Positions 1 through 9,600 of a DNA stretch of 64,000 nt are shown here, piece after piece. The translations under genes and the position numbers were made by a program. This DNA comes from Solitalea agri (GTDB taxonomy: Bacteria; Bacteroidota; Bacteroidia; Sphingobacteriales; Sphingobacteriaceae): contig NZ_JAMWYS010000006.1 in assembly GCF_023914155.1 (NCBI RefSeq), forward strand, positions 124,001 through 188,000. The letters run 5' to 3'. The notes below the pieces were generated by a model. The model was given only the letters and a program-made list of their open reading frames with translations. It did not search any database and was not told the origin of the DNA. How positions within the stretch are numbered: position 1 is the stretch's first letter; the number at the start of each line of letters is the position of its first letter.

Positions 1-1
1 C

Positions 2-265
2 GATTACTTTGCAGGTTTAATGAGAAATACTCGTTTTGATCTGTTACCCGTAGCTGGCTCTTATTTCCAAACAGCCCATTACAATAAAATTTCTGAAGAG
101 GGTGATTATGATTTTGCGGTTCGAATTACCAAGGAGTTCGGGGTAGCCACCATTCCTACTTCAGTATTTTATACCAGCAATGCTGATCATAAGGTAATAC
201 GCTTTTGCTTTGCTAAAACTGAAGATACATTGCACCGAGCAGTTGACAGATTGATGAAGATATAG
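2..265 (+). CDS. Class I/II aminotransferase, C-terminal end only (probably methionine aminotransferase)
   Basis: The frame is open from base 2 with no start inside the window, so the gene begins outside it; about 87 residues remain. The string TRFDLLPVAGSYFQ and the ending with paired I/T residues and 'FCFAKTEDTLHRAV' look like the C-terminal small domain of PLP-dependent fold-type I aminotransferases of the methionine/kynurenine type, where the F-C-F-A-K segment precedes the last helix. The PLP lysine is outside the window. The next gene is an omega-amidase-type nitrilase, a usual partner in methionine-salvage transamination (aminotransferase makes a keto acid and an omega-amide that the amidase hydrolyses). 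The exact substrate is inferred. Confidence 0.72.
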   Translation, partial: DYFAGLMRNTRFDLLPVAGSYFQTAHYNKISEEGDYDFAVRITKEFGVATIPTSVFYTSNADHKVIRFCFAKTEDTLHRAVDRLMKI

Positions 266-267
266 AA

Positions 268-356
268 AGTTAATAGTTAATGGTTAATAGTTAATAGTCC
301 ATGGTCAAGAGATAGAGTTGAATATTCCAATGGTCTATTGACTATGAGCTATGGTC
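268..356. repeat. Word-like intergenic repeat tract (TTAATAG / ATGGTC type)
   Basis: The stretch is made of recurring short words such as GTTAATAG, TTAATGG, ATGGTC and CTATGAGC, with a loosely complementary second half. Similar tracts occur at about 1.2, 3.2, 6.6, 43.5, 51.5, 52.9 and 58.2 kb. The first in-frame codons upstream of the nitrilase lie inside this tract, which argues against the longest possible start of that gene. Confidence 0.55.
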
Positions 357-379
357 TAAATACTTATACTAAAATTAAA

Positions 380-1165
380 GTGAAGAACAATCTTACCGTA
401 ACCACAATACAAACATCCCTTCACTGGGAAAACATTGACGCTAACCTTTCGATGCTTGGTCAAAAAATGCTTGGCATTAAAGAAAAGACCGATTTAATTG
501 TGTTGCCTGAAATGTTTAGTACTGGTTTTACCATGAACGCGGCTATGCTAGCTGAACAAACCAAAGGCAAAACCGTAAGATGGATGGCAGAAATGGCGGG
601 CCACATGAATGCTGTAATTACCGGAAGTATTGTTGTTGAAGATCAAAACCGTTTTTATAACCGTTTGATTTGGATGCGCCCCGATGGCAGTTTTGAAACC
701 TATGACAAGCGACATCTTTTTGGATTGGGCAAAGAAGATGATACTTATTCAGCAGGAACTCAAAAACTTATTGTTGAATTAAATGGCTGGAAGATTTGTC
801 CAATGATCTGCTACGACCTTCGTTTTCCGGTTTGGGCCAGGAACTTAAAAGATAATCCTTACGACTTATACCTTATTGTTGCCAACTGGCCGGAAAGACG
901 TTCATTGCATTGGAAAACACTATTACCTGCCAGAGCGGTTGAAAATCAAAGTTATGTTGTTGGACTGAACAGGGTTGGAAATGATGGCAATGAAATTTAT
1001 CATAGCGGCGACAGCATGGTTATAGCCCCGGATGGAACCGTTTTATATCAGAAATCTCATGACGAGGATATTCATTCGCTGGAACTTTCGGGTGAAACAC
1101 TAGAGTTTGTGAGAAGAGCATTTCCTTTTCTTAAAGATCAGGACGGGTTTGAAATACAAATTTAA
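380..1165 (+). CDS. Nitrilase-family omega-amidase (YafV-like)
   Basis: A carbon-nitrogen hydrolase of about 261 residues. The catalytic triad of the nitrilase superfamily is visible: Glu44 in VLPEMF, Lys110 in YDKRH and Cys144 in ICYDLRFP (numbered from the GTG at 380). The motif order and the SLHWEN start fit the YafV/omega-amidase branch, which hydrolyses alpha-ketoglutaramate or ketosuccinamate. I chose GTG 380 because the family begins right before 'NNLTVTTIQ'; ATG 344 is possible but falls in a repeat tract. It follows an aminotransferase on the same strand, which fits removal of the omega-amide produced by glutamine-dependent transamination of keto-methiobutyrate. The protein is cytoplasmic, with no signal peptide. 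Confidence 0.85.
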   Translation: MKNNLTVTTIQTSLHWENIDANLSMLGQKMLGIKEKTDLIVLPEMFSTGFTMNAAMLAEQTKGKTVRWMAEMAGHMNAVITGSIVVEDQNRFYNRLIWMRPDGSFETYDKRHLFGLGKEDDTYSAGTQKLIVELNGWKICPMICYDLRFPVWARNLKDNPYDLYLIVANWPERRSLHWKTLLPARAVENQSYVVGLNRVGNDGNEIYHSGDSMVIAPDGTVLYQKSHDEDIHSLELSGETLEFVRRAFPFLKDQDGFEIQI

Positions 1166-1305
1166 AAGTACAAGTATGACTTACGATTTAAGATTTTAGA
1201 TTGAAGACAGAATTTAAGTACAAAGTTAAAAGTACAAAGTACAATTATGACTTACGATTTTAGATTATAGACTGAAGACTGCGTACTGGAGATTGAGGAC
1301 TGTCT
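1166..1305. repeat. Two tandem degenerate copies of an intergenic repeat
   Basis: Between two convergent genes the sequence repeats itself: a copy around 1167-1207 (AAGTACAAGTATGACTTACG, then ATTTTAGATTGAAGAC) and one around 1231-1279 (AAGTACAATTATGACTTACG, then ATTTTAGATT...GAAGACT). The final part, GACTGTCTTCAATCT, is complementary to AGATTGAAGAC of the first copy. No gene is seen here. Confidence 0.6.
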
Positions 1306-1743
1306 TCAATCTATCCATTCAAAGTTTTCATCTTTTGGCATTTCTACCAACATATCAATGGCAATTTGCGGCGGCAAGGTGAGTTTGCGAATATGAGTGT
1401 CCATCCATGCTCCATCAACTGTTATTTTAGCGCAAAGAGTTCCATCTTCTCTAATGATCTCATGAGCAATTGAAAAGCGGGAATGATCTTTCTTAAGCTT
1501 CAAAACTTTAACATTGATACTCAATTTATCTCCAAACTTAAGCTCCCTTCTAAAAACAGCTTCTTCTCTGAACAGTACCGGGCCGAAATGATGTTTGGCA
1601 AGTACTTGAGCAGTTAACCCTTTTTCAACAAAAAAATTAATCCGTGCCTGGGCTCCAAAGTCATAATAAGCCGAATGACGAACATGAAAATTCGGGTCTA
1701 AATCAGCCCAACGAATACTAACCGGTATTGAATATTCTCTCAT
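1306..1743 (-). CDS. Acyl-CoA thioesterase, 4HBT hotdog fold
   Basis: A protein of 145 residues, the normal length for a single hotdog domain. The N-terminal motif IRWADLDPNFHVRHSAYYDF (about residues 10-29) carries the Asp and His/Tyr pattern of the 4-hydroxybenzoyl-CoA thioesterase branch, in which the Asp is catalytic. It probably hydrolyses acyl- or aryl-CoA in the cytoplasm; the substrate cannot be read. It is convergent with the nitrilase. Upstream lies a perfect inverted repeat (1790-1811) that resembles a TetR-family operator, so control by a fatty-acid-type repressor is possible. Confidence 0.8.
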   Translation of the reverse strand: MREYSIPVSIRWADLDPNFHVRHSAYYDFGAQARINFFVEKGLTAQVLAKHHFGPVLFREEAVFRRELKFGDKLSINVKVLKLKKDHSRFSIAHEIIREDGTLCAKITVDGAWMDTHIRKLTLPPQIAIDMLVEMPKDENFEWID

Positions 1744-1789
1744 ATAAACCTATTTCAAATTAGTTAAAGACAAGGTAGAAATAATCTAC

Positions 1790-1811
1790 AAAATGAACGA
1801 ACATTCATTTT
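1790..1811. promoter_or_regulatory. Perfect inverted repeat, possible TetR-family operator
   Basis: AAAATGAA-CGAACA-TTCATTTT has 8-base perfect arms around a 6-base spacer. It lies in the divergent region between the thioesterase and the phytase-like gene. The TGAACGAACATTCA core resembles operators of TetR-type regulators of lipid genes. No tetR gene is seen in the window. Confidence 0.45.
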
Positions 1812-1955
1812 GAGTTTTCAGAATTAAGTACTTAATGGCAGATAAATTGCAACAATGCTACGACAATTAACAATTATGTAATTACGGAAGAATAATTACT
1901 GCGCATGAATAGCGTAATTTGCATTGGTCAATGAACATTATATCTAGATAAATTC

Positions 1956-3134
1956 ATGAATAAAACTAAAAAAGCAGCGTATTTAACATTATTCGCTGCA
2001 ATTGCGCTCACAATCATCTTTATTTCTTGCCGAAAAAATCTTTATATAAACGATCCTAATTCAAGAGACACAACCCAAACCACAGGCTGGCGCTTTATTG
2101 GCGAGCAAATTCTTCCCAATGATTTAACGTTTCAAAACACTTCTGTCGGAGGCTTATCAGGAATTGATTATGATCCTGCTTCAAATTTATATTACCTTAT
2201 TTGTGATGACCGGTCGGAAAAACAAGCTGCTCGTTTTTATACCGCCAAACTATACTTTAAGCCCAGCTCTTTTGATAGCGTAACCATAACTGGAGTTACC
2301 TCTTTAAAACAACCTGATGGAACTACTTTTCCTAATAAATACCAAGATAAATTCCATGTTCCGGATCCTGAATCTATACGATTTGTTAAATCAACCGGAA
2401 ATCTACTTTGGAGTAGCGAAGGTGAGCGAAAACTGGTAAGTTGGGATACTATTTTAATTGACCCGTTTTTACGTGAAATGAAAACTGACGGCTCATTTAT
2501 TGGAGAATACCCAATTCCGGAAGTATATAAAATGTATAAAAAGGATTATGGTATGCGCCAAAATTCTGCATTGGAAAGCATTTCCTTATCTCCTGACGAG
2601 CAATTTATCTTTACCGCCAACGAAGAACCATTATTCCAGGATGGGCCTCAAGCTGACACCGAAGAAACAAAATCATTTATTCGGATCACAAAGATCAATC
2701 GCTTAACTAAAGAAATTGTAGCCCAATATGCTTACAAATTGGACAAGGTCCATGCTTCTCCGCTACTTCCGGGAGGCTTTAAAGTAAACGGTGTAGATGA
2801 GATTTTATCAATTACTGAAAACAAAATGTATGTAATGGAGCGGTCATTTGCCGTTGGAGCATTCCCATCGAACTCCATTCGTATCTACGAAGTTGATTTG
2901 GAACATGCCACCAATGTAAAAGATGTAGATGCGTTAGCTGGACGGCAGTTTACGCCAGCGACAAAAAAACTGGCCTATAATCTTGCCAGTTTAAATACAA
3001 GTATTGATAATGTTGAGGGTATAACCTTCGGTCCGAAATTACCAAACGGCAATAAAACATTAGTTTTGGTTTCTGATAACAACTTTACAGCTATTCAAAA
3101 AACACAGTTCTTAGTTTTTGAACTGTTGAAATAA
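1956..3134 (+). CDS. Esterase-like activity of phytase family lipoprotein
   Basis: A protein of 392 residues with a type II signal peptide: a basic start, a hydrophobic stretch and a lipobox ending in FISC near residue 25, so it is exported and lipid-anchored. The body matches the Phytase-like domain (PF13449 type), with the early motif GGLSGIDYD, then YYLICDDRS and PDPESIRF, and near the end the segment NVEGITFGPKLPNG followed by VLVSDNNF. These are typical of the beta-propeller fold of that family. Function is usually given as an extracellular phosphoesterase, but substrates are poorly known. The convergent neighbour is msrA, separated by a repeat tract. Confidence 0.78.
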   Translation: MNKTKKAAYLTLFAAIALTIIFISCRKNLYINDPNSRDTTQTTGWRFIGEQILPNDLTFQNTSVGGLSGIDYDPASNLYYLICDDRSEKQAARFYTAKLYFKPSSFDSVTITGVTSLKQPDGTTFPNKYQDKFHVPDPESIRFVKSTGNLLWSSEGERKLVSWDTILIDPFLREMKTDGSFIGEYPIPEVYKMYKKDYGMRQNSALESISLSPDEQFIFTANEEPLFQDGPQADTEETKSFIRITKINRLTKEIVAQYAYKLDKVHASPLLPGGFKVNGVDEILSITENKMYVMERSFAVGAFPSNSIRIYEVDLEHATNVKDVDALAGRQFTPATKKLAYNLASLNTSIDNVEGITFGPKLPNGNKTLVLVSDNNFTAIQKTQFLVFELLK

Positions 3135-3149
3135 GTAAGTTCATAGCGT

Positions 3150-3242
3150 TTAGTTAATAGATCATAAACATGGATAATAGTTAGTAGTACTTCATTCTGA
3201 ATTAACCTAATAAGCTACCAACTATGAACCATGAACTATTAA
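3150..3242. repeat. Imperfect long inverted repeat between convergent genes
   Basis: The left arm (3150-3189) begins TAGTTAATAGATCATAAAC and the right arm (3213-3244) reads, on the other strand, TAGTTAATAGTTCATGG. The arms share most positions with small gaps. It can form a long stem between the phytase-like gene and msrA and touches the msrA stop codon. There is no T-run of a classic terminator. Confidence 0.55.
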
Positions 3243-3932
3243 CTACTTCAACTTATCTTTAAACACTTTCTTAAATTTCTCAAGTTTAGGAGCTATCACA
3301 AATTGACAATAAGGAGCATTTCCATTGAGATTATAATAATTTTGATGATAGTCTTCTGCCTTATAAAACTTAGTGAATGGAGCTATTTCAGTAACAATTG
3401 GGCCTCTGAAGGCTCCTGATGCATCCAATTCCTTCTTATATTTTTCAGCGAGTTCTTTCTGTTCCTGATCATGATAAAATATAACTGAACGATATTGAGT
3501 TCCCTGATCAGCACCCTGGCGATTTAAGGTTGTAGGATCATGACTTCCCCAAAACGCTTCCAATAACTCCGGAAAAGATATCACTTTAGGGTCGTAAACA
3601 ATTTGTGCAACTTCAGCATGTCCGGTTTCACCGGTGCAAACTTCTTTATAAGTAGGATTATCCGTTTCACCTCCTGAATAGCCTGATTCAACTGATTTCA
3701 CACCTTTCAATTGTTGAAATACAGCCTCTACACACCAAAAACATCCGGCCCCAAAGGTTACTGTATCCGTAGTTTTATTATTGATTACATTCATGCTTTT
3801 ACCTTCATTTTTAGATTCCATGGGTTTAATTCTTTTATTTTCTACATTCTGCCCGCATGCACTTAGACTTAACAATAAGCTCCATAGCCCAATAAAGCTA
3901 ATCTTGCTGAAATTTGAAACTGAACAATTCAT
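3243..3932 (-). CDS. msrA: Peptide-methionine (S)-S-oxide reductase, lipoprotein form
   Basis: MsrA reduces the S-epimer of methionine sulfoxide in oxidised proteins. The signature GAGCFWC with catalytic Cys64 is present, followed by GYSGG, GHAEV and the C-terminal EDYHQNYY motif. The enzyme is preceded by about 60 extra residues: a signal peptide ending in LSLSAC (lipid-modified Cys26) and a charged linker. This places it outside the cytoplasm on a membrane, a common arrangement in Bacteroidota. The C-terminal resolving cysteine is likely the one in APYCQF. The start was chosen because it supplies a complete lipoprotein signal; an internal Met at the linker would give a cytoplasmic enzyme, which seems less likely. 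Confidence 0.93.
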   Translation of the reverse strand: MNCSVSNFSKISFIGLWSLLLSLSACGQNVENKRIKPMESKNEGKSMNVINNKTTDTVTFGAGCFWCVEAVFQQLKGVKSVESGYSGGETDNPTYKEVCTGETGHAEVAQIVYDPKVISFPELLEAFWGSHDPTTLNRQGADQGTQYRSVIFYHDQEQKELAEKYKKELDASGAFRGPIVTEIAPFTKFYKAEDYHQNYYNLNGNAPYCQFVIAPKLEKFKKVFKDKLK

Positions 3933-4141
3933 TTTACAAAAGTTTAATTAATGAACGTAGTTTAGCAATGTCAGGTTTTTTTATTATAAATCTGTTACAA
4001 TGACGGCACTCAATTACAACAAAAAATTGAATTGACCAGCTATCAAAATTGAGACAAAAAAGTGGATAATTAATAGTCGATATTTTAGTAATTTAAAAGT
4101 CGGTAAAAGCAAAAAAAGTAGTTTTCATTTAACTCAATTAG

Positions 4142-4173
4142 TTTTTTGTAAATTAAAAGAAAGCCTTACTTTG
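4142..4173 (+). promoter_or_regulatory. Possible promoter of the penicillin-binding protein gene
   Basis: TTTTTTG (4142-4148) is followed after 18 bases by TTACTTTG (4166-4173), a one-off match to the Bacteroidota pair TTTG and TAnnTTTG. The predicted transcript start is about 25 bases before the ATG. The rest of the 270-base gap after msrA is AT-rich and shows nothing else. Confidence 0.35.
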
Positions 4174-4203
4174 TAACAAAAATCAATTAAACACAACCCA
4201 CTG

Positions 4204-6546
4204 ATGTTCAATAAGATTATTTCTTCAATTAAGAATTTCTTTAAGAAAATCAACAGTTTTCTACCCAAAAATAAGTTTATAAAAGGTTTCATTTATTTAA
4301 TTGCAACCATTATTGTCTTTTTTATCGCGGTTGATTTTAACCTGTTTTGGCTTTTCGGTTATTCACCCGGTTTTAAAGATCTCAAAAATCCTCCACTTGC
4401 TACAGCTTCAGAATTATACAGTGCAGATAGTGTGTTAATTGGTCGTTACTACACTGAAAACCGTACACCGGTTAAGTTCAAGGATCTGCCTGAAAATCTT
4501 AAAAATGCTTTGATTGATACGGAAGATGCCCGTTTCTACAAGCATTCAGGCATTGATCTCCGTTCATTATTCTCGAGTATATTTTCTACTTTAAGTGGAG
4601 ACCGACGGGGAGCAAGCACCATAACCCAGCAACTATCCAAAAACCTGTATCAAACACGTCGTCAACGATCTTTTGGTTTATTGACACATATTCCTGTTAT
4701 AAAAACCCTTGTATACAAAACAAAAGAATGGATTACAGCTGTTAAACTCGAGATGGTTTATTCAAAAGACGAAATTTTAACGCTATATCTAAACACAGTC
4801 CCTTTCGGTAACAACTCATTCGGTATTAAGGTAGCCGCCAATAAATATTTCAACAAGCAAGTAAATCAGTTAACCACTGAAGAATCAGCTGTTTTGGTTG
4901 GAATGTTAAAAGCTACTTCAACTTATAACCCTATTACCAATCCTGTAAAATCAAGGGAACGCAGAAATATTGTACTTTCACAAATGGTAAAATATCATCA
5001 TTTACCAAAGGCAGAATATGAAAGACTATTGATGACACCAATAGAGCTTGATCTTAGTTACAAGGAAGATAACCAGCAGGAAAAAGATTCGTACATACGT
5101 AATGCTGTTGCTAACTGGTTAAAAGATTGGGCCAAGGAAAACGATTTTGATATTTATGCCGATGGTCTAAAGATCTACACCACTATCGATTCGCGCATGC
5201 AAAAGTATGCCGAAGAAGCTGTTGAGGATAGAATGGCATCGTTACAACGTAGATTCTATGGTTATTGGCAAAATCGAGATCCGTGGACAGATGAAAATGG
5301 TGATGAAATACCAAACTATATGGAAACTATGGTAGAGCGCTTACCACTCTATAAACAACTTAGCAAAAGGTATAAAGGCAATATTGATTCGATAAATAAT
5401 GCACTTAATGAACCAAAAAGAATGACTGTATTTACCTGGAAAGGTGAAAAAGATACGACATTCTCTACGGTTGACTCATTGCGCTACTACTCGCAAATTC
5501 TTCAAACAGGATTAATTACAGTTGAACCGTCAACATCAAGAATCAGAGCTTGGGTAGGAGGCATTAACTTCGACTATTTTAAATTCGACCATGTTATCCA
5601 GTCCAAACGTCAGGCGGGTTCAACATTCAAACCCTTTGTTTATTTAACTGCGATTGACTATAAAAAAATGTCCCCTTGCGATAAAATAAAAGATCAACCA
5701 GTTACAATTGATTATGTTGAAAACGGAGAGAAAAAAAGCTGGTCACCCAAAAATGCCGATTGGAATTTTACAGGGTACGATATGACCTTGCGTTGGGCTA
5801 TGGGTAAATCATGTAATTCAGTTACTGCTCAATTAACTCAAATGGTTGGCTGGGATAATGTTGTTCGATACGCTCATCTTTGTGGCATTGAAAGTCCGCT
5901 AAAATCGGTGCCATCGGTAGGTTTGGGTTCAAATGATGTTTCGCTATTTGAAATGGCAACAGCTTACAGCGTATTCCTAAACAAGGGAATGTATGCTAAA
6001 CCTTTATTGGTAACCAAAATTTATGATAAAGATGGTAAGCTAATAAAGGAGTTTAAACCTGAGTTAAAAAGAGTTTTAAGTGAAGAAACTGCATGGTTAA
6101 TGTTATACATGCTTCAGGGAGGAATTCAAGAACCAGGAGGAACATCTCAAGCGCTTTGGGAATATGACTTATTTAAAAAGGGCAATGAGATAGGTGGAAA
6201 AACAGGAACTACCTCAAATTACTCAGATGGCTGGTATATGGGTGTAACAAAAGATCTTGTTACAGGAACTTGGGTAGGCTGTGAAGACAGAAACATACAT
6301 TTTATGTCGGGAGCTTATGGCGAAGGCTCAAAAACAGCTCTGCCAATATTTGGAAAATATATGGAGAAAATTTATTCGGACCCAAGCCTGGGAATAACTA
6401 TGGGTAAATTTCCTAAACCAGATATTAAAATTCAAACAAAATATTATTGCCCAAATTCCGTTCCTAGAAGGGATACTACTTCTGGCATAGATAGTGTGAA
6501 TGTTGATGAAGAAACTTTGCCAGATAGTATAGATACTGGGTTTTAA
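4204..6546 (+). CDS. Class A penicillin-binding protein (PBP1A-type transglycosylase/transpeptidase)
   Basis: A bifunctional peptidoglycan synthase of 780 residues. An N-terminal membrane anchor (about residues 25-50) is followed by a GT51 glycosyltransferase domain: catalytic Glu107 in EDARFYKHSG, then RRGASTITQQL and a KEW..A..LE motif. The transpeptidase domain has the three penicillin-binding motifs: Ser473-x-x-Lys in GSTFKP, Ser536-Cys-Asn, and Lys666-Thr-Gly. It acts in the periplasm, polymerising lipid II and cross-linking stem peptides. It is a single gene followed by an outer-membrane protein gene. All catalytic residues are present, so both activities are expected. Confidence 0.95.
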   Translation: MFNKIISSIKNFFKKINSFLPKNKFIKGFIYLIATIIVFFIAVDFNLFWLFGYSPGFKDLKNPPLATASELYSADSVLIGRYYTENRTPVKFKDLPENLKNALIDTEDARFYKHSGIDLRSLFSSIFSTLSGDRRGASTITQQLSKNLYQTRRQRSFGLLTHIPVIKTLVYKTKEWITAVKLEMVYSKDEILTLYLNTVPFGNNSFGIKVAANKYFNKQVNQLTTEESAVLVGMLKATSTYNPITNPVKSRERRNIVLSQMVKYHHLPKAEYERLLMTPIELDLSYKEDNQQEKDSYIRNAVANWLKDWAKENDFDIYADGLKIYTTIDSRMQKYAEEAVEDRMASLQRRFYGYWQNRDPWTDENGDEIPNYMETMVERLPLYKQLSKRYKGNIDSINNALNEPKRMTVFTWKGEKDTTFSTVDSLRYYSQILQTGLITVEPSTSRIRAWVGGINFDYFKFDHVIQSKRQAGSTFKPFVYLTAIDYKKMSPCDKIKDQPVTIDYVENGEKKSWSPKNADWNFTGYDMTLRWAMGKSCNSVTAQLTQMVGWDNVVRYAHLCGIESPLKSVPSVGLGSNDVSLFEMATAYSVFLNKGMYAKPLLVTKIYDKDGKLIKEFKPELKRVLSEETAWLMLYMLQGGIQEPGGTSQALWEYDLFKKGNEIGGKTGTTSNYSDGWYMGVTKDLVTGTWVGCEDRNIHFMSGAYGEGSKTALPIFGKYMEKIYSDPSLGITMGKFPKPDIKIQTKYYCPNSVPRRDTTSGIDSVNVDEETLPDSIDTGF

Positions 6547-6578
6547 GTTTCACATTGAACATTTTTTTTCGTATATAT

Positions 6579-6634
6579 GTTTAAACCGTAGGTTAAGATT
6601 TAAGTCTGATTAATACTTAACCTATAGTTTAAAC
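6579..6634. repeat. Long imperfect inverted repeat downstream of the PBP gene
   Basis: Arms 6579-6597 (GTTTAAACCGTAGGTTAAG) and 6616-6634 are complementary at 17 of 19 positions around an 18-base loop. No T-run follows directly. It may end or shield the PBP transcript, and it belongs in style to the other word-like tracts of the window. Confidence 0.6.
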
Positions 6635-6663
6635 TTTTCGGTTAATACATAAACTCCCCAATC

Positions 6664-9600
6664 ATGCATCGGCTCTACAAACAACGGTTATTAACACTCG
6701 TCGTATCGGTAATCATTCTCGCACAGGGCTTTTCTGTTCAAGCTCAATATTTTGGAAGAAACAAGGTTCAATATGAGAAGTATAAATTCAAGGTTCTAAA
6801 AACACCTCACTTCGACATTTACAATTACATGGGAAATGATACGGTGATTAAAAAATTTGCCGATATGAGTGAGCGTTGGTATGCACGGCATCGCAATGTG
6901 CTAGACCATCGGTTTGATAATAAGAACCCGATTATGATTTATAACAACCACTCTGACTTTTCGCAAACCACACTTTCGAGTGAAAACATTGGGCAAGGAA
7001 CAGGTGGTGTTACCGAAGGTTATCGCGGACGGGTTTTTATGCCATTCTTTGAGGCTGTCGGTCAAACTGATCACGTACTGGGTCACGAGTTGGTCCACGC
7101 ATTTCAATACGATATACTTAAAAGTGCCGATTCTTTGAGTCTTTATAATATCCAAAACCTCCCATTATGGATGGTGGAAGGTATGGCAGAGTACCTTTCT
7201 TTGGGTCGTAAAGATTCGCATACAGCTATGTGGATGCGTGATGCAGTACTTAGTAAAGATTTCCCTAGTCTAAGAGACCTTACTGTAACCAACAAATATT
7301 TCCCTTACCGTTACGGACAAGCATTTTGGGCCTTTGTTGCAGGCGTATGGGGAGATACAGTTGTCAAACCGTTATTTGTAAACACAGCCAAGTTTGGTTA
7401 TCAAATGGCAGTAGATAGTACTTTGGGTTATGAAGAGAAGGTCCTTTCGAACATGTGGAAAACCCGTACTATTGAAAACTATAAACCATTTATTAAAGAC
7501 ACGATTGCTGTAGTTGGTAAAAAACTGGTACGTCAGGAAGATCTGGGGGAAATGAATATTTCTCCTGTATTAAGCCCAGATGGAAACTTCGTTACCTTCT
7601 TTAGTGAAAAAAACCTTTTCTCTATTGATTTATTTTTAGCCGATGTTAGAACGGGTCGTGTTATTAGAAAACTATCTTCGCAAGCAGAAAAACTTCACGT
7701 TGACGATTACAACTATATTCAGGACGCTGGAACATGGTCGCCAGATGGTACAAAATACGCCTACATCGTAATGATAAAAGGCAAAAGTGTGTTAGTGATT
7801 GTGGATGTAAGCAATGGCAGAACCCTTGAAGAAATCAAGATTCATGGGCTTCCCTATTTTTCTAATCCTTCATGGTCGCCAGATGGTAAACAAATGTTGC
7901 TGACGGCTATGATAGAAGGCAAATCAGATCTCTTCATTTATAACCTTCAAACAAAAAAAACAAAGCAATTAACCAACGATTTCCATTCAGAGTTTCATGG
8001 AAGTTGGTCGAATGACGGACAAACCATAGTTTTTTCATCTGACCGTGGTAGCGATACTAATTTATCACAATTAAAATTCGGTGCTTATAAAATCTGTTTA
8101 TTGGACATCGCAACAGGTAAGATTGAAATGCTTGATTTCTTTCCGGGTGCCAATAATTTTAACGCCCAATTTTCTCATGATGACAAAAAGATTTACTTTC
8201 TGTCTAATGCCGACGGTTTAAGAAATCTTTACGAATATAATCTTGAAACTAAAGAGATGAATAAGCTTACCAAATACTTTACAGGTATCAGCGGTATTAC
8301 CGAAGATGCTCCAGCCTTTAGTGTTAGAGGTAAGAATGATTTAATCGCTTATTGTTTATTCCGTCATGGGGATTACAACTTATACAAAGCTGATGCTTCT
8401 GAGTTCCCTCGATTCAAAGTTGACCCAACTGTTACTGATTTTACACTTTCACTACTTCCTCCATTTGATATTCCTAAAGAAAGTGTGCTCACTAAAAATC
8501 TTGAGAATATAAGTGTTCCATATAAAGAAACAGATTATCTGAAAGTTCCCTACCGCCCAAAATTCAGTTTAGTAACTGTTTCACAAACAGGGGTTGGTGT
8601 TGGGTATAATTCTCAATACGGAACAGGTGTTGCCGGAGGAATTGGATTTTTGTTCGGAGATATTTTAGATAGAAACCAATTATATGCAGTAGCCCAAGTG
8701 AATGGTGAAATATATGATATTGGAGGTGGTGTTACTTATATTAATCGTGCCGGTAGGGTTAATTGGGGTGTTGGTATTTCACACACCCCTTATTTCAGCT
8801 CATATTACGGAAACATGACCTATAATCAGGAACTTGACCTTGTTGAAAACCCTTTTTACCGACAAAGGACCTTTGTTGAAGAGCTAGCCCTGTACAGCTA
8901 TTACCCGATTTCTCAAACCTTGCGTTGGGAATTGAACACCACCCTTAACCATTATAGTTATCGTATCGACAAATACAGCGATTACTATACTGCCGAACAG
9001 GATGCACAAGGCAATATCTATCCTGGAGTCTATCTTGGACAAGATAGATCTAAAGTTGATGCAAAATCATTGGGCTTTACTCCTTTTAATCTGGCAACAG
9101 TTCAGGGTGCTTATGTTGGCGATAATTCACAGTTCGGTTTAACAGCTCCAGTAAAAGGTCAACGTTTTAGGATGCAGATAGCACAAACAGTTGGTAACTA
9201 TAACTTTACGTCCTTAACAGGTGACTACCGTAGGTACTTTTACACCAAACCTTGGACGTTTGCCTTCAGAGGCATGTACTATGGCCGGTATGGTAATACC
9301 AAAGATTTAAGAGCTCTCTACCCTATTTATCTTGGGTACGACCAATTGATCCACGGCTATAATAGTAATTCACTTTATGATAATTTCAGTCCTGATGGAA
9401 AGACAGGCGTAGACCCTAACGACTTATTAGGAGATCACATGGCTGTAGCGAATTTTGAAGTTCGTTTCCCTTTAACAGGCCCAGAAAAACTTTCAAAGAT
9501 TAAGTCTGGATTCTTATTTTCTGATCTGGCATTTTTTATGGATGGTGGATTAGCCTGGACAAAAGGACAGGATGTAAATTTCTCTTGGCAACACACACCA

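Noticed and set aside
338-379. Longer N-terminus for the nitrilase
   Set aside because: These codons come from the word-like repeat tract; the family begins near the GTG at 380.
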